Source of the DNA: Paenibacillus sp. HW567
Lineage (GTDB): Bacteria > Bacillota > Bacilli > Paenibacillales > Paenibacillaceae
NCBI RefSeq assembly: GCF_000374185.1
Contig: NZ_KB910518.1
Coordinates: forward strand, 4,698,530 to 4,762,529
DNA: 64,000 bases
Reading direction: 5' to 3'
The position numbers and the translations under genes are program-made. This document shows positions 8,543 to 16,875 of this stretch, one piece after another (within the stretch, counting starts at the first letter, position 1; every line of letters starts with the position of its first letter). The notes beneath the pieces were generated by a model. It was not told where the DNA came from. It was given only the letters and a program-made list of their open reading frames with translations, and made no database searches.

Positions 8543-8668
8543 TACCCATACGGCGTCTTACGCACACTGAGAATGTATCTGGTCTGATAGCGGATTGACG
8601 CCCCGGCGGGTACACCCTGCTCTGACGTCCGAAGGGCATCCCTCATATCCGGCGAAAAAAGAAGTGCA
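8543..8668 (-). pseudogene. Fragment of the 3' end of the ribosomal-protection GTPase gene
   Basis: Read on the minus strand this gives TSFFAGYEGCPSDVRAGCTR followed by RGVNPL, almost identical to the C-terminus of the intact gene at 10926-12905 (TSFFAGYEECPSDVRAERTR). An indel after RGVNPL breaks the last residues. DNA similarity covers about 125 bp and stops abruptly at about 8668, just before the oldest repeat of array 3. It is a partial duplicate and cannot be functional. Confidence 0.88.
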
Positions 8669-8674
8669 TGTAGG

Positions 8675-10574
8675 CATTCAAATTACGCTCGCGCGTAGGA
8701 GGCGACATAGCCGAGAGCAGCCGGGGCCGGAGTGCGTGGAATTTCAATTCACGCTCCCGCATAGGGAGCGACCATACCAACAATAGGAGCGTTCCTTTGG
8801 AACGAAATATTTCAATCCACGCTCCCACATAGGGAGCGACCATACCAACAATAGGAGCGTTCCTTTGGAACGAAATATTTCAATCCACGCTCCCACATAG
8901 GGAGCGACAGCATAGCTGATTAGCCTGGTTCGTTGCCCTTCAATTATTTCAATCCACGCTCCCACATAGGGAGCGACGGTCAGTTCCGTATTGCGGAAGG
9001 ACTTCCATATGGTATTTCAATCCACGCTCCCACATAGGGAGCGACACGGCAGAGGGGCCGGTTGTTGCGTACAATCTCGCGATTTCAATCCACGCTCCCA
9101 CATAGGGAGCGACTTCCGCTTTGGCTACCGTCTTGATGTTGCGTGTAATTTCAATCCACGCTCCCACATAGGGAGCGACGGCGGGGATTCTTTATCCGAA
9201 TCATCGACCAGGTAATATTTCAATCCACGCTCCCACATAGGGAGCGACGCAATAGACGAGGCGTGACCGCCGCCAGCGTTCAATTTCAATCCACGCTCCC
9301 ACATAGGGAGCGACTATTGCGGATATCGTGACCGGACGCATATGGCGGATTTCAATCCACGCTCCCACATAGGGAGCGACCGTACACTGCAGCAGATAAT
9401 CCCGCAGGGCAGATTTCAATCCACCCTCCCACATAGGGAGCGACCGTCGTCTTGTTCAGCAGGTCGTATAGCTTGGTATTTCAATCCACGCTCCCACATA
9501 GGGAGCGACGAACGTGATGTTATACGGGTGCGCACTGTTTATATTATTTCAATCCACGCTCCCACATAGGGAGCGACCCGATCTCCTCTGGCTCAAAGTC
9601 CGTGATGTTGCTATTTCAATCCACGCTCCCACATAGGGAGCGACCTGTAGCAGAAGTTCGAATTGTTCCCCGTGCCGATTTCAATCCACGCTCCCACATA
9701 GGGAGCGACTTCTAAACCGCAGCGCGGACAGCGATCAGCAGGAAATTTCAATCCACGCTCCCACATAGGGAGCGACTGATTCGGCGGGGTTTTGGAACCC
9801 AGTATGTATTTAATTTCAATCCACGCTCCCACATAGGGAGCGACCGTTAGGATGCTGTTCGAAGCAATGGGTGCTATATTTCAATCCACGCTCCCACATA
9901 GGGAGCGACGAGCTGCCGCAAAGTTCATGGACCAGTTGGAGGCCATTTCAATCCACGCTCCCACATAGGGAGCGACCAGGTCAGCCAGCCGCAACCTGAT
10001 CGACCAAGTATTTCAATCCACGCTCCCACACAGGGAGCGACCATTTCCCCCGCCCGTGCAATTATCATCCCGACAATTTCAATCCACGCTCCCACACAGG
10101 GAGCGACGCTGCCCGATATCCAGAACAATGTACGCATAACCAATTTCAATCCACGCTCCCACACAGGGAGCGACATGCCAGAAATGAAGAAATACGCAAG
10201 AAATATGATTTCAATCCACGCTCCCACACAGGGAGCGACCAAAGCAGTGACGGCAGCATACGCGCCGATGATATTTCAATCCACGCTCCCACACAGGGAG
10301 CGACGCGGAAGCGGTACTGCGCAAAGAACTTGAGCAGCAAATTTCAATCCACGCTCCCACACAGGGAGCGACCAGGTACGGCGCAGTCATTTTGCTGTAC
10401 TCATCTGATTTCAATCCACGCTCCCACACAGGGAGCGACGTTTGGTCTTTCGAGTAGCATTCAGCCGATCATAAGGATTTCAATCCACGCTCCCACACAG
10501 GGAGCGACCAGCACTGTATTCCCGGTCAGCAGGCTTTTTAAGATTTCAATCCACGCTCCCACACAGGGAGCGAC
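8675..10574 (-). CRISPR. CRISPR array 3 (type I-C, 28 repeats plus one degenerate)
   Basis: A degraded repeat at 8675-8706 is followed by 28 repeats of 32 bp, starting at 8741, 8809, 8877, 8946, 9014 and so on to 10543. Spacers are 32-37 bp. Three loop alleles appear in order from old to new: TATGC (8741), TATGT (8809-9945, 18 repeats) and TGTGT (10010-10543, 9 repeats). The spacers at 8773-8808 and 8841-8876 are identical. The repeat at 9413 has CCCTCCC in the stem. The oldest end abuts the GTPase gene fragment; the leader is on the right. Confidence 0.98.
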
Positions 10575-10800
10575 ACCGATTTTCGACCAAAAAAAGGATG
10601 AAAATCCTTATAACATGCAAAAAATACGCTTAATTCTTAGATGAATAAACAAATCCATCTAAATATCATACAAATAATGTAAGAACTTTGGTGCGAAGGA
10701 CCCGGGGATTTTATGTGCGCTATACATTCGCACCACAAAGTTGCCCTCCAGATTCTGGTACACAGTTTATTGTACTCTATCCAGCAACAAGCAAGTAATA
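10575..10800 (-). promoter_or_regulatory. CRISPR leader 3
   Basis: Contains the shared leader blocks: CCAAAAAAAGGATGAAAATCC beside the newest repeat, ACAAATAATGTAAGAAC, and GGTGCGAAGGACCCGGGGAT with TTCGCACC (about 10691-10735). Next to the repeats, the minus strand has AAGGAT-TTTC-ATCCTT followed by seven T. Similarity to leader 1 continues through TGGTACACAGTTTATTGTAC and ACAAGCAAG. The remainder up to 10925 is non-coding. Confidence 0.85.
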
Positions 10801-10925
10801 TCTATTTTTTCGAATTATAGTTGCTCACAACCTGTTCGCCTTCGTATTCCTTTTCAAAATATCTCATCTTATAGGATAAGGACCCGAAGCATTCCGGCCT
10901 CTTTCTCCCAGCTTGCCTACCGTGA

Positions 10926-12905
10926 TTACCCCTGCAGCGCCTTGCGCACACTGAGGATATATCTGGCCTGATCCAGCGGATTGACGCCCCTGCGGGTGCG
11001 CTCGGCTCTGACGTCTGAAGGGCATTCCTCATATCCGGCGAAAAAAGAAGTGAACGTGCTGCGCCCCTTCGTGTAGGAGCTTAAGCTCACAGGATAGTCA
11101 AGCGACGTTGCCAGCGGCAGCCGTCCTTCGATAATCATCCGCCCGCCTTGCAGGACAGGCGGCTCGAAGGTGCCGCGCATCTGCACCAGATCGTTCATGA
11201 CGCGTCCGCCGTTCTCTTCGGGGACAACAATGCGCACCTGAAGAATCGGCTCCAGCAGCTTGGTGCCGATCCGGTACAGCCCGTCCATGATAGCCATTGG
11301 CGTAGCCACCGCAAAATCCAGCGGATGGGTATGCCACACATGATGCTCCCCCTCGGTCAGTGTTACCTTGAGGTCTGTAACCTCCCAGCCGTATAAGCCC
11401 TGCTGCAATGCTTCCGGCACACGGCGGGCGGTTTCGTTCTGGTATTGCGGCAGCAGATCGGAGCTGCGTACCAGCGATTCATATACCAGACCGCTCCCCG
11501 GCGGCCCCGGTTCAATCTTGAACCGCAGAATGGCCCAGCACGGCTTGGGCATCAGGTAGGCGACATAGCCCTCGCCCGTGCGGCTTGGCGTTTCCTTGTA
11601 AATGACTGAGGGCTGGCCGAAGGTGACTTTGAGACCGTAACGACTCTCCAGCACACTGTCGAGAATCTCCAGTTGAATCGGGCCCATGACCTTAATATGC
11701 AGCTCCCGCTCGTCCTGCAGCCACTGGGTATCCAGCAGCGGATCTTCGTCTGCCAGCTCCTGAAGTGCTCCGATGACCTTGTGATCCTCCATATCCGTGG
11801 TCCAATGCACACGCACGGTCAACAGCGGCACAGCCAGCTTCGCCTCCTCAGGAACAGCGTCCGGGCAACCCAGCACATCGCCGATTCTCACCCCGGAAAG
11901 GCCGTAAATCACGGCGATATCCCCGGCTTCCAGCGCCCCGACATCCTCCGTGCGCCCGCCTTCGACCTTGCGGATCTGGGTTACCTTGCCCTGCTCCTCC
12001 TGCGAATAATTCAAAACCGCATCCCGGTTGCGAATGATGCCATTATACAGGCGGACGAAGGCCATGCGGCCCATGCTTTTGTCACGCTGAATGTTATACA
12101 CAATGCCGGACACCGGCAATTCCGGGTCTCCTCCGGCACGGGGAAAATAATCCGTCATCGCGTCCAGCAGCGCCGGAATGCCGAGCCCTTTGGCCGCCAC
12201 GCCATAGATGAGCGGGAATACCGTACCTGCGGCTGCTTTGGCCTTCATCTGGTCTTTCCACATCGTCAAATCCAGCGGAGCGCCGGACATATATAGCTCA
12301 AGCAGCTCCTCATCCCGTTCAGCCAACGCTTCCAGCATCTCCGTCCGCGCCGCAGCCTCTGCCTCTTGCTTCCATAAATCCACAGCACCAGTGTACTCCT
12401 GCTCCCGGCCAAGCGGCTGCTGAACCGGAATAATATCACCGGACAAGTAAGTACGGGCCTGTGCCAGTACAGCCGCAGGGTCCGCACCGACCCGGTCCAT
12501 TTTATTCACAAAAATCAGCGTCGGAATCCCCAGCCTGCGCAGCGCATTCCAGATCATCTCGCTCTGGGCCTGCACTCCTTCAACCGCCGACAGAACCAGC
12601 ACCGCGCAGTCCATCACCCGTAAGGAACGCTCCACCTCGGACAGAAAATCGACATGCCCCGGCGTATCGACCAGGTTCATCTGTACACCTTTCCAGGTAA
12701 AAGAGGCCAGCGCCGCCCGCACGGAAATCCCCCGCTGCCGCTCCACTTCCATCGAATCGGTCAACGCCGTTCCGCTGTCCACACTCCCAACCGCCTTAAT
12801 GCGGCCGCTCTCATATAGAATATGCTCCGTTGTTGTGGTCTTCCCCGCATCGACGTGGGCAAAAATCCCCACATTGATCCGCTCCATCCCCTGCTGCTGA
12901 ATCAT
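10926..12905 (-). CDS. Tet(M)/Tet(O)-like ribosomal-protection translational GTPase
   Basis: 659 residues, ATG preceded by CAGGAGAACATAG. It is EF-G-like, with G1 AHVDAGKTT (16-24), the effector RGIS (58-61), G3 DTPGHVDF (80-87) and G4 NKMD (134-137). It continues with EF-G domains II-V and a C-terminal TKGRSTFTSFFAGYEECP region as in ribosomal-protection proteins (Tet(M) is 639 residues). These GTPases bind the ribosome and release tetracycline or related blockers. Chromosomal homologues in spore-forming soil bacteria are often annotated as tetracycline resistance without proof; the true ligand is unknown. It is a single gene, ending about 125 bp from leader 3, and part of its 3' end is duplicated at 8543-8668. 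Intact. Confidence 0.9.
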   Translation of the reverse strand: MIQQQGMERINVGIFAHVDAGKTTTTEHILYESGRIKAVGSVDSGTALTDSMEVERQRGISVRAALASFTWKGVQMNLVDTPGHVDFLSEVERSLRVMDCAVLVLSAVEGVQAQSEMIWNALRRLGIPTLIFVNKMDRVGADPAAVLAQARTYLSGDIIPVQQPLGREQEYTGAVDLWKQEAEAAARTEMLEALAERDEELLELYMSGAPLDLTMWKDQMKAKAAAGTVFPLIYGVAAKGLGIPALLDAMTDYFPRAGGDPELPVSGIVYNIQRDKSMGRMAFVRLYNGIIRNRDAVLNYSQEEQGKVTQIRKVEGGRTEDVGALEAGDIAVIYGLSGVRIGDVLGCPDAVPEEAKLAVPLLTVRVHWTTDMEDHKVIGALQELADEDPLLDTQWLQDERELHIKVMGPIQLEILDSVLESRYGLKVTFGQPSVIYKETPSRTGEGYVAYLMPKPCWAILRFKIEPGPPGSGLVYESLVRSSDLLPQYQNETARRVPEALQQGLYGWEVTDLKVTLTEGEHHVWHTHPLDFAVATPMAIMDGLYRIGTKLLEPILQVRIVVPEENGGRVMNDLVQMRGTFEPPVLQGGRMIIEGRLPLATSLDYPVSLSSYTKGRSTFTSFFAGYEECPSDVRAERTRRGVNPLDQARYILSVRKALQG

Positions 12906-13031
12906 CTATGTTCTCCTGTCGCAAACTAAAATCATGATAATAGCGCTACCATTCTACATTACATTTAATTTGTGCGAATCTGCAACATTTTGCGGCATTC
13001 CGCCATCTAAGAGGATAAGAGGTGAGGCACA

Positions 13032-14009
13032 ATGAAGAAGAAATCTTTCCAGACGAGCGCGAAAAAAATAACTCTGGCGTGCGGTATTCTGGCAGCAAGT
13101 ATGTCTTTTGGAGTATCTGCTTTTGCTTTTACCGATTTAAAGGGCAATCCTGCCGAGTCAAAAATTAACGAATTGCATCAAAAAGGAGTTATAAATGGAG
13201 TGACCAGCGATAGATTTGCCCCAAAATCGAAGCTTACGTTTGCTCAAGGCATCCAGTTTATCGTCAGCGGACTACAGTTGTCCCCGCAGGCATCTGACGG
13301 CGGCAGCTCAAATGCAGCAAGCAGTTATTTTGACAAAGTGAAGGATAAAGCGTGGTATGCCCCCGCCTTCCTGACTGCGAAGCAAAACGGCTTGTCTCTG
13401 GACAAGACTGTCGATCCGAATGCTGTGATGACACGTATCCAGTTCGCGCATTTGCTGACTCAGGCTTTGCAGAGCAAGGGGAATTTCCCGGTAACGATGA
13501 TGTACGCCAACATCTCAGATGGCAGTAAGCTGGCTACAGCGGAAATGAACAGCCTGCAGATTCTGGTGAACACACATTTGGTGACGCTGGAGAAAAATAA
13601 CACCTTCCGCCCCAATGATGCCGTTACCCGCGCTGAAGCCGCGGTTTGGATTTACGATGCTGTAAAATTTGCTGCAACAGTAATTCAACCGGATGACAGC
13701 AGCACCGCTCCGTCCTATGCTTACGAGGCTGCAGTCACTCTCGAAAAAGCTGGCGACGGCGTAAACAAAGCTACACTGACCGTAAGCAATCTGCCTAATC
13801 CCGGTTATGGACTCTCCATCGAACGGATTGAGTTCGGCAAGAACAAAACAGCGGTCATTTATTTCACCGTAACCAAACCTGCCCCCGGCCAAATGTACCC
13901 GCAGGTCATCTCCCAAGCCACCGCAGTAACGTATCTGCCGGAAGGCTATACGGCAGTATCCAAGTCTTTGTCCACCACCACATCACCGCCTGCTTCCAGC
14001 GGGATATAA
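13032..14009 (+). CDS. S-layer-homology protein with PrcB-like C-terminal domain
   Basis: 325 residues, ATG preceded by AGAGGTGAGGCACA. A signal peptide (lysine-rich start, hydrophobic core, cleavage after VSAFA near residue 32) is followed by SLH modules: TDLKGNPAESKINELHQKGV with RFAPKSKLTF, then SYFDKVKDKAWYAPAFLTAK, then TFRPNDAVTRAEAAVWIYDA ending near residue 215. After a short Ser/Pro linker, residues 235-310 (NPGYGLSIERIEF, VTKPAPGQMYPQVI) resemble the PrcB C-terminal beta domain found in secreted proteins of this group. SLH domains attach to pyruvylated cell-wall polymer, so the protein should sit on the cell surface. It is divergent from the GTPase gene across a 126-bp spacer. The PrcB label is moderately certain. 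Confidence 0.82.
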   Translation: MKKKSFQTSAKKITLACGILAASMSFGVSAFAFTDLKGNPAESKINELHQKGVINGVTSDRFAPKSKLTFAQGIQFIVSGLQLSPQASDGGSSNAASSYFDKVKDKAWYAPAFLTAKQNGLSLDKTVDPNAVMTRIQFAHLLTQALQSKGNFPVTMMYANISDGSKLATAEMNSLQILVNTHLVTLEKNNTFRPNDAVTRAEAAVWIYDAVKFAATVIQPDDSSTAPSYAYEAAVTLEKAGDGVNKATLTVSNLPNPGYGLSIERIEFGKNKTAVIYFTVTKPAPGQMYPQVISQATAVTYLPEGYTAVSKSLSTTTSPPASSGI

Positions 14010-14038
14010 GCCGCGATTGAAATAACGGGAAATTAACA

Positions 14039-14072
14039 GCCCTTTCGCTTCCTAACCGGAAGCCGGAAGGGC
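14039..14072 (+). terminator. Hairpin terminator after the first SLH gene
   Basis: AGCCCTTTCGCTTCC pairs, with one gap, with GGAAGCCGGAAGGGC around TAACC. The T-tract is weak (ATTATTCATTTT). It lies 30 bp after the stop at 14009. Confidence 0.6.
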
Positions 14073-14212
14073 ATTATTCATTTTCGGCAACATTTCCCAT
14101 GACTTATGAGTATTTATTTTACCGATTGACAATTTATGCCTCCCGGTGATACCTTTCAAAGGAAAAAACAAATCTGAGATGACAATACATACACTACTTT
14201 TGGAGGACAACC

Positions 14213-15088
14213 ATGTATAAACAAACTTTGACAAGCTTAGTAATAATCATTATGCTTCTCGGCTCTATCCTTGCTCCCACTGCTCATGCTGAAACTAGGT
14301 ATACCGACATAAATGAAGAGAAGTATGCATGGGCTATGCAGTCCATCAATTTTATGGATGATAATGACATACTCAAGGGGTATCCGGACGGAACGTTTAG
14401 ACCTGAAGGAACGGTTACCAAAGCGGAGTTTACGGTCATGGTTTACCGTCTTTTCGATAAGTACAGACCAAACCTGAAGGCAACAGGTTATGAGAAGATT
14501 CTCGGCTACCCTGATGTTCCGAAGAATTATTGGGCTTATAAGGAGATATCTGCGATCTACGACTATACCTTTAATTGGGGCGGAGCGATTTCAGTAAACG
14601 ACTCGGGGAAGTTTATTTTTAAGCCAGAGGCACGAATTACCCGTCTTTCCCTCACGAATATGCTATACTCCTTTTTCGATCAAGAGCTAATCACAGAAAT
14701 GAGCGGCGACGAAAAATTCAAATCATTGAAAGGGCTCAAGGATATCCCGGTCAAACAATTTACTAATGAAAAAGATTTTGAACAGTATAGAAGTACGGAT
14801 GGACGTTACAGTGCTTCTACCGGGGCTGCAACGAATACGAATGAAAAGGTGTTCCCAATCCTTTTTAATGTTGAAAAAGACGGGGTCCGCTACATGAATG
14901 ACGATGTTTCATCAGTACAGGCATCTGCCATTGCAAGTATGCAATCTCAGGGGATCATCACCGCCAATGCCAATGGTTATTTCAGACCCCTTGCACCAAT
15001 TACAAGAGCCGAGATGGTAACCATCCTGGACCGAATCTACCTTCTGCTGGATAAGAAAGAAGTACTCCAGAAATACAGTACTAAGTAA
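14213..15088 (+). CDS. S-layer-homology cell-surface protein
   Basis: 291 residues, ATG preceded by TTTGGAGGACAACC. The signal peptide is cleaved near TAHA (residue 26). Three SLH modules follow: residues 29-80 (YTDINEEKYAWAMQSINFM, GYPDGTFRPEGTVTKAEFTV), 95-160 (GYPDVPKNYWAYKEISAIYD, FKPEARITRL) and 225-280 (ASAIASMQSQGIITANANGY, FRPLAPITRAEMVTILDRIY). The protein is almost wholly SLH, with no visible catalytic domain, so a wall-anchoring or structural surface role is likely. The DNA encoding its last module (VTILDRIYLLL) is partly repeated at about 16497-16523. Single gene, terminated at 15164-15200. Confidence 0.87.
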   Translation: MYKQTLTSLVIIIMLLGSILAPTAHAETRYTDINEEKYAWAMQSINFMDDNDILKGYPDGTFRPEGTVTKAEFTVMVYRLFDKYRPNLKATGYEKILGYPDVPKNYWAYKEISAIYDYTFNWGGAISVNDSGKFIFKPEARITRLSLTNMLYSFFDQELITEMSGDEKFKSLKGLKDIPVKQFTNEKDFEQYRSTDGRYSASTGAATNTNEKVFPILFNVEKDGVRYMNDDVSSVQASAIASMQSQGIITANANGYFRPLAPITRAEMVTILDRIYLLLDKKEVLQKYSTK

Positions 15089-15163
15089 AGCAGTTAACGG
15101 TAGGGCTTTTACTAACCCCGTTCGGCTTCACCCCGGAGATGACGCCCATGCCGGGCGCACTCC

Positions 15164-15200
15164 AAAAAGACCGTGCTTCCTATGGGGGCGCGGCCTTTTT
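15164..15200. terminator. Terminator between the SLH gene and the helical-protein gene
   Basis: AAAAAGACCGTGC pairs with GCGCGGCCTTTTT with two mismatches; A- and T-runs on both sides allow termination in both directions between the convergent genes. Confidence 0.75.
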
Positions 15201-15228
15201 ACGTGTCCTACGGAATTTAGGAGCCTTT

Positions 15229-15732
15229 TCAATACCTCTTCTCCATATCCCTGACTCTTTGATATTGCTTGGTTGAATCAGCGAAGATTCTTGCTGACAA
15301 GCGGCACAAAATATCTTCGGTATTAAAGAGTAATTTGTCAACGTCAGATGACTTTAGAGACTGAATGTGAGGTAGTTCTTCTAGTTCCGCCAGAGATTGC
15401 ATCGTCCCCCGGAAAATAATGATGTCAAGGCCGGAATTAGAATCAGTATGCAATAACTCTAACTGCTCCAACATTGATAAACCATTTATAGCGCAAAATT
15501 CGTTATGCTCCCATGCATATAATGCTCTAATGAGCTCACTCAGCGCCCAATCACATAAAATGAAGCAAATCTTGAATTGATAGTGACTACGCAGCATCCA
15601 GGCTAATCGCATGTGGTAATAAGCAGAAATATGGCAGTCATTAATGTAGCCAGAAATTTTATTGTTTTTTCTACCGTCCATAACTGAAGATAGACGTTTG
15701 TCCAAATCGGAGTTTAAAGAGGCGTGATCCAT
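15229..15732 (-). CDS. All-helical protein, possibly HEPN-like (unknown function)
   Basis: 167 residues from the ATG at 15732 (AAGGAG 8 nt upstream; the frame also has a TTG six bases earlier). No signal peptide or membrane segment. Residues 33-85 (HISAYYHMRLAWMLRSHYQF, then CDWALSELIRALYAWEH) have the two-helix pattern of HEPN domains, in which a Tyr-containing turn is followed by an A-E-LI-RAL helix. An R-x6-H (RALYAWEH) is visible, but it lies earlier in the chain than the usual HEPN RNase motif. The fold assignment is inference and a non-catalytic helical protein is equally possible. It is divergent from an XRE regulator across 192 bp, an arrangement seen in toxin-antitoxin and defence pairs, and sits at the edge of the CRISPR debris. 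Confidence 0.6.
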   Translation of the reverse strand: MDHASLNSDLDKRLSSVMDGRKNNKISGYINDCHISAYYHMRLAWMLRSHYQFKICFILCDWALSELIRALYAWEHNEFCAINGLSMLEQLELLHTDSNSGLDIIIFRGTMQSLAELEELPHIQSLKSSDVDKLLFNTEDILCRLSARIFADSTKQYQRVRDMEKRY

Positions 15733-15924
15733 GTTCAACTCTCCTTATGAAAAATAAGCACTGAATGAATCTAGAACAAAAAAAAGTATATTATTCCTTA
15801 CAATAGGTAATAATCATATATTGAATATTACTATATAGTAGTTTTTATTTCAATAAACATATTATCAGTAAGTTAAATATAGATACACCTTTGTCTAGAC
15901 TTATAAGGAGAGAGAGGTGTAATC

Positions 15925-16266
15925 ATGTCCGATATTCTAAAATTAGTTGGTTCACGTATTAGAGATATTCGTAAATTAAGGGGACTTTCCCAAGAATCAC
16001 TTGCTGAAAAAGCAGGCTTTAACTCAAGCTATATTGGCTTTATCGAGCGAGCAGAACGGAATATCTCTTTGAAAAATATAGAAAAAATAGCCAATGCATT
16101 GGAGGTTGGAGTTCATCAACTCTTCACATATGTTCAAGTGGATGGGGAATTTACAGATTCAGAAAAGCACCTTAAAGAGATCACACATATGTTAAGACGG
16201 CGTGACTCTAAGGATACTGAAATGGCCAAAAATATACTTATAGAAATATTTAAGCGTTATGAATAG
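15925..16266 (+). CDS. XRE-family transcriptional regulator
   Basis: 113 residues, ATG with AAGGAGAGAGAGGTGTAATC upstream. Residues 9-64 form a canonical HTH_3 domain (IRDIRKLRGLSQESLAEKAG, SSYIGFIERAERNISLKNIE, KIANALEVGVHQLF). Residues 70-113 form a short charged helical tail, as in SinR-like proteins, that could mediate oligomerisation or binding to a partner. It is divergent from the helical protein gene at 15229, and the AT-rich 192-bp intergenic region between them is the obvious place for its operator. It is probably the regulator of that pair. Confidence 0.85.
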   Translation: MSDILKLVGSRIRDIRKLRGLSQESLAEKAGFNSSYIGFIERAERNISLKNIEKIANALEVGVHQLFTYVQVDGEFTDSEKHLKEITHMLRRRDSKDTEMAKNILIEIFKRYE

Positions 16267-16304
16267 AAATTCAGCTAATGTTGATTAACTTAAAGTTTAT
16301 ATAA

Positions 16305-16352
16305 AATAACAAAACCAGTCCGATACCTCAGTGTTGGACTGGTTTTGTTATT
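16305..16352 (+). terminator. Terminator after the XRE regulator
   Basis: AATAACAAAACCAGTCC pairs perfectly with GGACTGGTTTTGTTATT around a 14-nt loop, 38 bp after the stop codon. Confidence 0.9.
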
Positions 16353-16454
16353 AAAGTACCTCAGGATACGCTCCTTCGGAGGGACCTTTTCAGCCCACTC
16401 ACTTCGTCACGATGAGCGACAAGCCAGAGCTTTGACTCATACGTCTTTATCTTG

Positions 16455-16575
16455 CGTTTCAATCCACGCTCCCACACGGGGAATTACTCTGTAACCATCC
16501 TCGATCGAATCTACCTTCTGCTTCTGCAGCAAGGGTGCGAACCTCCCAGGGATTTCATGTTTTGCTCTATAGTGG
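16455..16575 (-). repeat. Broken CRISPR repeat, SLH-gene fragment and CRISPR leader fragment
   Basis: Three remnants stand side by side. At 16456-16482 is a truncated repeat (TTTCAATCCACGCTCCCACA, then CGGGGA). At about 16491-16523 is GTAACCATCCTCGATCGAATC and the following bases, which encode VTILDRIYLLL and match the 3' end of the SLH gene at 14213. At 16533-16575 is GGGTGCGAACCTCCCAGGGA, the conserved GGTGCGAA/CCGGG block of a type I-C leader. This is the wreck of a fourth array. The surrounding 16353-16454 holds nothing recognisable. Confidence 0.75.
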
Positions 16576-16619
16576 ATTTTCTCCAACTAATTTAATGAAT
16601 TTCGTTCGTTTCAGCAATT

Positions 16620-16790
16620 TAGGTGGAATGTATGCGCTTAATTTATCGGAATACGGCAAAACTAGCCCTAATCCGCACGCTACAAAAATATTAGTTTTAC
16701 TTTTTCCACTTAAATCTCACGATACAGCTTATATGGTCGAATTAGTGTTACTTTTTCCACCTAATCCCCACGAAGCCGAATGTGCTTAGT
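16620..16790. repeat. Degenerate units with about 51-bp spacing, non-coding
   Basis: Two clear units are 51 bp apart: TTAGTTTTACTTTTTCCACT (from 16691) and TTAGTGTTACTTTTTCCACC (from 16742), each followed by TAAATCTCACGA or TAATCCCCACGA. A weaker earlier unit is ACTAGCCCTAATCCGCACG. No ribosome binding site or conserved frame. The period is the same as that of the array at 22734. Confidence 0.5.
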
Positions 16791-16820
16791 CTTAAGTGCA
16801 GCCAATTGAGCAGCACACAT

Positions 16821-16865
16821 AAAAAACGGACACAGCCACTGGAATCAGCCAGCGGTGCGTCCGTC
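16821..16865 (-). terminator. Terminator of the lipoprotein gene
   Basis: On the minus strand an imperfect stem (ACGGACGCACCGCTGGC with GTGGCTGTGTCCGT) is followed by TTTTT, just past the stop at 16876. Confidence 0.8.
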
Positions 16866-16875
16866 TTCTGTTCTT

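Noticed and set aside
8595..10644. Open frames of 60-105 codons over array 3 and its edge
   Set aside because: Repeat-derived, both strands, all frames; the first one also translates the GTPase fragment out of frame.
10926..12905. Calling the GTPase a proven tetracycline-resistance gene
   Set aside because: The family match is good, but many chromosomal relatives have no shown resistance role; the sequence alone does not settle it.
16491..16532. SLH-gene fragment as a self-targeting spacer
   Set aside because: It is not bounded by two repeats, the left repeat is truncated and the right side is leader sequence; ordinary recombination debris is simpler.
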